Shown one piece after another: positions 58,970-64,000 of a stretch of 64,000 nucleotides of DNA. Each line of letters begins with the position of its first letter. Position 1 is the stretch's first letter. Both the position numbers and the translations under genes were made by a program. The notes beneath the pieces were generated by a model. It made no database searches. It had not been told where the DNA came from and saw only the letters and a program-made list of their open reading frames with translations. Location of the stretch: assembly GCA_020073005.1 (NCBI GenBank), contig JAIQFX010000009.1, positions 21,752 to 85,751 on the forward strand. Reading direction: 5' to 3'. The DNA is from Terriglobia bacterium (GTDB lineage: Bacteria > Acidobacteriota > Vicinamibacteria > Vicinamibacterales > CAVVIG01).

Positions 58970-60367
58970 TCATCGACTGACCGCCAGTCGAGATGATCGC
59001 CGCGAATACGAGGAGTACACGACCAGCCCGATCGCCAGCCAGATCACGAGCCGCTCCCACGTCGCGAGCGGAAGGCTCGCCATCTGCGCCAGACAGATCA
59101 GCGCGCCGGCAATCGGCACCAACGGCACCCACGGCGTCCGGAACGGACGCGGCGCATCGGGCGCGGTCCGGCGGAGGATGACGACGCCGCCGCTCACGAG
59201 CACGAACGCGAGGAGCGTGCCGATGCTGACGAGCTGCCCGAGGACGGTAATCGGCGTGAGGCCGGCGGCCAGCGCGATGACTGCGCCCGTCATGATCGTG
59301 CTCAGGTGCGGGGTGCGGAAGCGCGGGTGCACGACGCCGAAGATCTTCGGCAGCAGGCCGTCGCGGCTCATCGAATAGAAGATGCGCGTCTGCGCGAGCA
59401 TCTGCACCAGCATCGTGCTGAACAACCCGAAGAGCGCCGCAATCTTGATCACGGGACTCAGCCACGTCAGACCGGTCGCGTCGATGCCGACGGCCAGCGG
59501 ATCCGGCACCATGAGCTGTTGATACGGCACGATCCCCAGCAGCACCGTGGCGACGAGGATGTAAATCACGGTGCAAATTGCCAGAGAGGCGAGGATGCCG
59601 ATCGGCATGTCGCGTTTCGGGTTGCTCGCCTCCTGCGCCGCCGTCGACACGGCGTCGAATCCGATGTACGCGAAGAACATCACGCCGGCGCCGCGCAGCA
59701 CACCACTCCAGCCGAAACTCCCGAACGCCCCGGTGTTCGGCGGCACGAACGGCGTCAGGTTCGCGCGCTTCACGAACGCCGCGCCCGCGACGACGAACAC
59801 AATCAGCACGACGGTCTTGATCGCCACGAGCAGCGTGTTCGTATCCGCCGACTGCTTGATGCCGATCACGAGCAACGCGGCGACGATCAGCACGATCGCC
59901 GCAGCCGGCAGGTTGAATGCGCCGGGCGGCCCGGCCAGCGAGGCCGGCACCACGACGCCCACGTCGCGCGCGAGGCTGACGAAGTACCCGGACCATCCGA
60001 CTGCGACCGTCGATGCGCTCAGCGCGTACTCGAGAATCAGATCCCAGCCGATGATCCATGCGAGCAGCTCCCCCATCGTCGCGTACGCGTACGTGTATGC
60101 GCTGCCGGCGACAGGCACCATGGACGCGAACTCGGCGTAGCAGAGACCGCAGAACGCGCAGCCGACGGCCGAAATGATCATCGACAGCACGAGCGCCGGC
60201 CCCGCGTTCTGCGACGCCGCCGTTCCCGTGAGCACGAAGATGCCGGTGCCGATGATCGATCCGATCCCGAGCGCGGTCAGATTCCACGGTCCGAGGGATC
60301 GGCGAAGGACGCTTCGGTCGGCTTCGGCGTGCAGGTCCGCGAGCGACTTCGTGGAGAACAGGCCCAT
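58970..60367 (-). CDS. APC family amino-acid permease
   Basis: A 465-residue inner-membrane transporter of the amino acid-polyamine-cation superfamily, closest in pattern to cationic amino-acid transporters. The signature helix 1 is LGPWNLTALGIGSIIGTGIF, and the QNAGPALVLSMIISAVGCAF, PVAGSAYTYAYATMGELLAW and VMFFAYIGFDAVSTAAQEAS blocks follow; about 12 membrane helices can be counted. The ATG at 60367 (MGLFSTKSLADLHAEA) is chosen because earlier in-frame sequence lies in a repeat. The substrate is probably an amino acid taken up by proton symport. The AraC gene upstream, in the same direction, may regulate it. Confidence 0.92.
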   Translation of the reverse strand: MGLFSTKSLADLHAEADRSVLRRSLGPWNLTALGIGSIIGTGIFVLTGTAASQNAGPALVLSMIISAVGCAFCGLCYAEFASMVPVAGSAYTYAYATMGELLAWIIGWDLILEYALSASTVAVGWSGYFVSLARDVGVVVPASLAGPPGAFNLPAAAIVLIVAALLVIGIKQSADTNTLLVAIKTVVLIVFVVAGAAFVKRANLTPFVPPNTGAFGSFGWSGVLRGAGVMFFAYIGFDAVSTAAQEASNPKRDMPIGILASLAICTVIYILVATVLLGIVPYQQLMVPDPLAVGIDATGLTWLSPVIKIAALFGLFSTMLVQMLAQTRIFYSMSRDGLLPKIFGVVHPRFRTPHLSTIMTGAVIALAAGLTPITVLGQLVSIGTLLAFVLVSGGVVILRRTAPDAPRPFRTPWVPLVPIAGALICLAQMASLPLATWERLVIWLAIGLVVYSSYSRRSSRLAVSR

Positions 60368-60435
60368 GCGCGTGAGCCTGTCGCATGACGCGGCCTCGCG
60401 TCTTGCACGCGCGCAACATCGTGGGATCGCCTTAG

Positions 60436-60540
60436 CCCCGGACGTCACTTGAGTTGACGCATCGAGGCAGCACCACATTTCCGGCAAATTCGCAGCCGCT
60501 CGGTGAACCGAGACGTCGGTTCAAGTGACGTCCGGGGTTA
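60436..60540. repeat. Inverted CCCCGGACGTCACTTGA repeats around the permease promoter region
   Basis: CCCCGGACGTCACTTGA at 60436-60452 is exactly mirrored by TCAAGTGACGTCCGGGG at 60521-60537, with 68 bases between. The outer end of the right copy gives the TAA stop of the AraC gene. The permease start is 69 bases beyond the left copy, so the pair encloses the likely permease promoter. Confidence 0.82.
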
Positions 60541-61359
60541 GCGTGTCTGGAGGGCCAGCCGGTACGCCGCGGGCGTCAGACCGGTGTGCCGCTTGAACAG
60601 GCGGGAGAAGTGGCTCTGATCGCAGAACCCGGCGGCCGCGGCGATGTCGCCCAGCGACGCGGTCGACGCCACGAGCTCGCGCCTCGCGAACTCGATGCGC
60701 ACCTGCCGCACGTAGCCGGAGAACGTGATCTGATGCACGCGCCGGAACGTGCGCGCGAGGTGCACCGGATGCACGCCGACGCGTCTGGCGACCGCGGCGA
60801 GCGACAGCGGCTCGGCGAAATGCGCTTCCGCGAGCGCGCGCGCCTGCTGCAGCCACGTCGGCGCCGCATCACGCGTCCTGACAACGCGGCGCGACGCCTC
60901 GGCGAGAACGCCGAGCGTGATGCTCTCGATCGCGAGGCGCGACACCTCGTCGCGCAGCCGGAACTCGCCGTGCAGCCGGTGCGCGAGGTGGATGAGGAAG
61001 CCGCCGCGGAACGCCGTGGACTGCTCGACCACGGGCGCGTGCACCTTCGCGCGCGCGAGCCAGCCATCGTCCGCGTCGACGATCAGACATCGCGCGCCCG
61101 CGCGCGAGACGACGTAGGCGTGCGGCTCGCGGGCCGGACGGTACAGCAGCGTTGACGGTCCGTACGTCTGCGTGCCGGCGTCGCGCATCTCGGTGATCGC
61201 ACCCGCCAGCACGAGCACGAACCTGGTGTGCGCGTGCGCGTGACGCGGCACGCGCTGCCCCGGCTCGTACTGCACTTCCGCGAGAAGCAGACCTCCAACC
61301 CTGCGCCATCGAAGGATGGAGCCATGGGTGAAATGCTTCGGAGGTTGGGCGTAGACCAT
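60538..61359 (-). CDS. AraC family transcriptional regulator
   Basis: A 273-residue regulator. The N-terminus is a cupin-like sensing domain (VQYEPGQRVPRHAHAHTRFV, GPSTLLYRPAREPHAYVVSR). The C-terminus holds the two helix-turn-helix motifs: PLSLAAVARRVGVHPVHLAR then FRRVHQITFSGYVRQVRIEF, and the second ASLGDIAAAAGFCDQSHFSR followed by FKRHTGLTPAAYR. The usual AraC length and order are intact. The effector is unknown. It lies 170 bases upstream of the amino-acid permease gene in the same direction and is a plausible regulator of it. Its stop codon lies in a repeat; the IS3 remnant begins about 100 bases upstream of its start. Confidence 0.92.
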   Translation of the reverse strand: MVYAQPPKHFTHGSILRWRRVGGLLLAEVQYEPGQRVPRHAHAHTRFVLVLAGAITEMRDAGTQTYGPSTLLYRPAREPHAYVVSRAGARCLIVDADDGWLARAKVHAPVVEQSTAFRGGFLIHLAHRLHGEFRLRDEVSRLAIESITLGVLAEASRRVVRTRDAAPTWLQQARALAEAHFAEPLSLAAVARRVGVHPVHLARTFRRVHQITFSGYVRQVRIEFARRELVASTASLGDIAAAAGFCDQSHFSRLFKRHTGLTPAAYRLALQTR

Positions 61360-61464
61360 CGGGGGAGATCAGTGCAAACGAGCCGGCGTCGAGTATAACG
61401 GGATCCCTGTCCGACGGATCTCCTTCTTGTGTACCGATGCCCGCGAACCTGGAGTTCCCAGGAT

Positions 61465-61728
61465 TTAGTGGAGACGCTGTCGGCGCGGTTTGTGAGCCGC
61501 CTCGAATTGGTCCGGACTCAGCCCGCCGAGATGACTGTGACGGCGGGTCCGATTGTAGAAGGTATCGATGTAGTCGGCCAAGTCCGCGATCGCCAGCTCG
61601 CGGTTCTTGTAGATCTGTTTCTTGATCCGCTCTTTCTTTAGGCTGCTGAAGAACGATTCGGCGACCGCATTGTCCCAGCAGTTGCCCTTCCGGCTCATGC
61701 TCGGCTCGAGGTGACGACGTCCCCCCAC
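61465..61728 (-). pseudogene. IS3 family transposase fragment (3' end of orfB)
   Basis: The last 75 or so residues of an IS3-type OrfB: SMSRKGNCWDNAVAESFFSS, LKKERIKKQIYKNRELAIAD, FYNRTRRHSHLGGLSPDQFE. The block N-x-x-E-S-F-F-x-x-L-K-x-E contains the last acidic residue of the DDE triad. The catalytic core upstream is missing because the second IS3 element begins at about 61711, so this copy was broken by that insertion or by a later deletion. It is on the opposite strand to the neighbouring IS3 and of a different subgroup. Confidence 0.85.
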
Positions 61729-61778
61729 TTTTGAGTAGCACTTTGGTTTAGAGTCCGGCCCAGCGAAAGGGTCGGACG

Positions 61779-62042
61779 ATGAAGAAGCGATTCACGGAAG
61801 CGCAGATTGTCGGGTTTCTCCGCGAGGTCGACGGCGGCCTGCCGGTGAAGGACCTGTGCCGGCGGCATGGGTTCTCCGAAGCGAGTTACTACCTGTGGCG
61901 GAGCAAGTTTGGCGGGATGAGTGTCTCTGACGCGAAGCGCCTGAAAGAGCTCGAGATCGAAAACACTCGTCTGAAGAAGCTGCTCGCGGACGCCCTCTTG
62001 GAAAACGAGGTGACCCGCGAGGTACTGCGAAAAAAGTGGTAA
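61779..62042 (+). CDS. IS3 family transposase OrfA
   Basis: An 87-residue DNA-binding subunit. The helix-turn-helix is FTEAQIVGFLREVDGGLPVK and DLCRRHGFSEASYYLWRSKF, followed by a leucine-zipper-like LKELEIENTRLKKLLADALL. The end, ENEVTREVLRKKW, is encoded over a frameshift signal. OrfA alone regulates transposition; the fused OrfAB protein is the transposase. It overlaps orfB in the -1 frame. Confidence 0.93.
   Translation: MKKRFTEAQIVGFLREVDGGLPVKDLCRRHGFSEASYYLWRSKFGGMSVSDAKRLKELEIENTRLKKLLADALLENEVTREVLRKKW
62030..62036 (+). promoter_or_regulatory. Programmed -1 frameshift site of the IS3 element
   Basis: A-AAA-AAG in the orfA frame (cgA AAA AAG), two codons before the orfA stop. Slipping back one base joins orfA to orfB, whose frame starts at GTG 62036. 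This is the classical slippery heptamer of IS3 elements and dnaX. Confidence 0.8.
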
Positions 62043-62590
62043 CCGCACCGGCTCGACGGGAGGTGGTGCGGGAGATGGTGACGCAAGGACTGAGCGAGCG
62101 CGGCGCGCTGACGGTCGTGCGCATGAGTGCCTCGGCGCTGCGCTACGTGCGGCGGTTCGATCACAATGCGGCGCTGCGGGACCGCATCGTCGCGCTGGCG
62201 CATCGGCACCGTCGGTATGGCGCCGGCATGATCTACTTGAAGTTGCGCCAGGAGGGCCGCGTCGTCAATCACAAGCGGGTCGACCGCCTGTATACCGAGG
62301 CGCGTCTGCAGGTGAAGCGGCGGCGACGGAAGAAAGTGCCCGTGGTCGACCGCCAGCCGCTCGTGCGCCCGCAGACGCCGAACGAGGTGTGGTCGGCGGA
62401 CTTCGTGTTCGACCGGACGGCGGAAGGGCGCGTGCTGAAGTGTTTGACGATCGTCGATGACGCCACAACCGAAGCCGTGGCCGTGGTGCCCGCGCGCGCG
62501 CTCGGCGGACTCCCCGTGACGCGGATCCTGGATCGCTTGGCGATCGACCGCGGCCTGCCGACGGCGTTGCGAACCGACAACGGGCTACCT
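62036..62590 (+). pseudogene. IS3 family transposase OrfB, truncated by IS110
   Basis: Catalytic part of the IS3 transposase. HTH_21-type region DRIVALAHRHRRYGAGMIYL, then the integrase core: first Asp in VWSADFVFDRTAEGRVLKCL, second Asp in LPTALRTDNG. The normal continuation (P-E-F-x-S and the catalytic Glu) is absent; from about 62585 the sequence belongs to something else. The open frame continues by chance to 62878 with non-transposase residues. The missing 3' part should lie beyond the IS110 copy, outside the window. Confidence 0.88.
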
Positions 62591-62780
62591 CAGAAGTCAA
62601 GGAGACAGAGCTTCCCTGAGCTGACGCCGTGGTCAGTTGATACCGATGCGCGTCGCCAAGCGGTTCCACCGTCGCGGAATCACACGCTGACCATAGTCAC
62701 ACAGGGTCAGGCCCACGAGCGGCCAGCCCTCACACGGCTTAACAGAGCGTCGTACTCCAGGTGGAAGGTCCGAGCATTAT
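62585..62780 (-). ncRNA. Non-coding end of the IS110 element (possible bridge RNA region)
   Basis: About 195 bases between the broken orfB and the IS110 transposase stop, without a gene. In the transposase sense it contains a perfect 6-base stem CTGACC/GGTCAG (about 62691-62714) and other inverted segments. IS110-family elements encode a structured bridge RNA in one of their non-coding ends that pairs with target and donor DNA. Position fits, but the fold and loops were not verified. Confidence 0.3.
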
Positions 62781-64000
62781 CTACGAGGTCGCATGCGCCT
62801 CGACGGCCCCTGACGAAGGGATCCTCCCGCCTGGTCTCGTCGCTTCCGGGAAGCGGCGATACTCGGTGCCGGTGGTGACCACCGCGTAGACGACCCGGGC
62901 CATCTTCGCGGCCACGGCCGTGTACCCTTTCCGACGTCGGTCCGCATTCTGCGGATCGGGGCGGATGTAGTCCTCAAACTTCCGGCGAAAACTGTTCTGT
63001 CGCATCCGAATGGCCACAGTGCCGGCCATCCAGAAGGCGTAGCGCAGCCGCGCGTTCCCGCGTTTCGACAAGTGCGTCGTCCCGCGAAACTGCCCCGACT
63101 GTTCGGTGCAGAGGTCGAAGCCGCAGTATTTCAGGAATTGCCGCACGCACCCAAAACGGCGGAGGTCCCGCGCCTCGGCCAAGATCGTCATCGCCAGAAT
63201 GGGCCCGATGCCCGGCACGGTTTGCAGGCGGACGAAGTCTGGCAGCGTCCCCAGGCACGTGGTGATTTCCGCCTCCAGGCGCTTGCGCAGCTGGCACAGG
63301 GCCCGATACTCCTCGAGCACGACGCGAAACATGCGGATCGTCTCCGACGTCTCCGGCACGGGCAGTCCTGCGCTGTGGCAGGCGGTCTCGTAAAAGTCGG
63401 CGAGCCACCTCGCCTTGTCGACCTTCCGTCCGCTGATCTGCGCGCTGGCCTCGGTGACAAACGCCGCCTTGGTGTAGCGACGCACAGCCGCCGGGCAGGG
63501 CGTGAAGAGCAGCAGCTCCGTGAACCACTCGGCCCGTGAGCTGTGCAGATATCGTTCGGCCTCGGGAAAGTACAGCGGCAGGTGATGCGTGACCAGGCTG
63601 TGCTGGAGCCGCACCTTGCGGAGCGACACCTGCTGATAGGTGTTGGCCATCTCCTGCAGATCCTGGTGCCCGGACACGAGCGGATCCAGATACCGCTGCG
63701 TCGTCCCATTCTTGAGCAGCTGCAGAATGACCTGCGCGTCCTTCGGGTCGTTCTTGTCCCAGGAGTTATACAGGGCCTCCCGCGTGCGCGCGACGGCGAT
63801 CGACGACACCAAGCAGAGGTGAAAGCCGGCTTGCCCGAGCACGTAGGCCAGCGGCCGATGGTAGTCGCCCGTCGGTTCGAAGGCGATCTCGCAGGGGAGG
63901 TCGAAGGCGCGGAGCGCCGCGACGAACCGATCGAGCTCGCTCTTCGTGTTCGCGACACGCATCGCGCGCCGTTTGCCGCTCGGCGGCTCCAGCAACACCT
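62781..64000 (-). CDS. IS110 family transposase, N-terminus beyond window edge
   Basis: DEDD recombinase of the IS110 family, 405 residues visible. The RuvC-like domain shows the Glu of IAFEPTGDYHRPLAYVL and the two Asp of WDKNDPKDAQVILQLL. The C-terminal transposase-20 domain shows LQTVPGIGPILAMTILAEAR, FLKYCGFDLC and the catalytic Ser in THLSKRGNARLRYAFWMAG. The first acidic residue (expected in a D-V-S-K-like motif) lies beyond 64000. IS110 elements insert without target duplication, which agrees with the clean break of the IS3 orfB at about 62585. Confidence 0.93.
   Translation of the reverse strand, partial: VLLEPPSGKRRAMRVANTKSELDRFVAALRAFDLPCEIAFEPTGDYHRPLAYVLGQAGFHLCLVSSIAVARTREALYNSWDKNDPKDAQVILQLLKNGTTQRYLDPLVSGHQDLQEMANTYQQVSLRKVRLQHSLVTHHLPLYFPEAERYLHSSRAEWFTELLLFTPCPAAVRRYTKAAFVTEASAQISGRKVDKARWLADFYETACHSAGLPVPETSETIRMFRVVLEEYRALCQLRKRLEAEITTCLGTLPDFVRLQTVPGIGPILAMTILAEARDLRRFGCVRQFLKYCGFDLCTEQSGQFRGTTHLSKRGNARLRYAFWMAGTVAIRMRQNSFRRKFEDYIRPDPQNADRRRKGYTAVAAKMARVVYAVVTTGTEYRRFPEATRPGGRIPSSGAVEAHATS

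Larger units (their letters stand above)
61711..62584 (+). mobile_element. IS3 family element, interrupted at its right side
   Basis: The left end is placed near TGACGACGTCCCCCCACTTT, which has the look of an IS3-type terminal repeat. orfA, an A-AAA-AAG frameshift site and orfB follow. orfB stops matching after RTDNG, where the IS110 sequence takes over, so the right end is missing from the window. It lies inside the older IS3 remnant on its left. Confidence 0.75.

Noticed and set aside
61465..64000. Possible CRISPR array or integron near the IS elements
   Set aside because: No regularly spaced direct repeats or attC-like sites are present anywhere in the window.

Overview
The window looks like a chromosomal segment of an uncultured or little-studied member of the Acidobacteriota, most likely class Vicinamibacteria. 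That is an inference from gene content: high GC throughout, an ADOP-type duplicated permease, an Oar-like TonB receptor with a carboxypeptidase-regulatory N-terminus, several secreted PQQ or beta-propeller enzymes, VWA proteins with Acidobacteria-style leaders, and a MoxR/DUF58/BatA/DUF4159/DUF4175 operon. No rRNA or phylogenetic marker is present to prove it.

Layout. 1-4.5 kb: housekeeping genes (partial nucleoside deaminase, cell-wall amidase, GerMN protein, RNase PH, Ogt methyltransferase, RdgB). 4.5-16.4 kb: a tight seven-gene + strand operon built around a MoxR AAA+ ATPase, with three VWA-type proteins, a caspase-like protein that lacks its cysteine, DUF4159 and a giant Gln-rich DUF4175 protein. 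16.9-24.1 kb: an anaerobic benzoyl-CoA degradation operon (Had, Oah, Dch and the four subunits of an ATP-dependent class I benzoyl-CoA reductase), preceded by a decayed TolB-like pseudogene and a palindromic candidate operator. 24-29.3 kb: TonB receptor, two paralogous small membrane proteins, tRNA-Pro(TGG), a secreted kinase-like protein, a cupin and a STAS protein. 29.4-33.1 kb (minus): sorbosone-dehydrogenase-like enzyme, alpha/beta hydrolase and a DUF3179 gene whose in-frame TGA replaces the first cysteine of a CxxC motif and is followed by a bacterial-SECIS-like hairpin, so it is a probable selenoprotein. 33.1-36.6 kb: SoxC/cytochrome c pair, ECF sigma factor, a 40-residue Cys-rich membrane peptide and a DUF4097 protein. 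36.7-56.9 kb: amidase, hybrid histidine kinase, gamma-glutamyltransferase, TonB receptor, PQQ dehydrogenase, serine hydrolase, ADOP permease, propeller protein, VWA protein. 57-58.7 kb: a lower-GC island with a truncated HExxH protein and a secreted TonB-C-domain protein. 59-61.4 kb: amino-acid permease and AraC regulator. 61.4-64 kb: nested IS elements (IS3 remnant, IS3, IS110) running off the end of the window.

Two themes cut across the genes. First, short intergenic repeat families sit exactly at gene borders. One family supplies the TAG stop codon of four genes; others have been captured as coding sequence, forming the signal peptides of two proteins and the tail of a benzoyl-CoA reductase ATPase. 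Second, several genes (rdgB, the VWA gene at 4548, the cupin, soxC, gamma-glutamyltransferase) have a TANNNT-like -10 box only 6-9 bases before the start codon, which suggests leaderless transcription.

Most convincing for follow-up: the DUF3179 selenoprotein candidate, the benzoyl-CoA reductase operon in a probable acidobacterium, the repeats that become protein ends, and the paired small membrane proteins.
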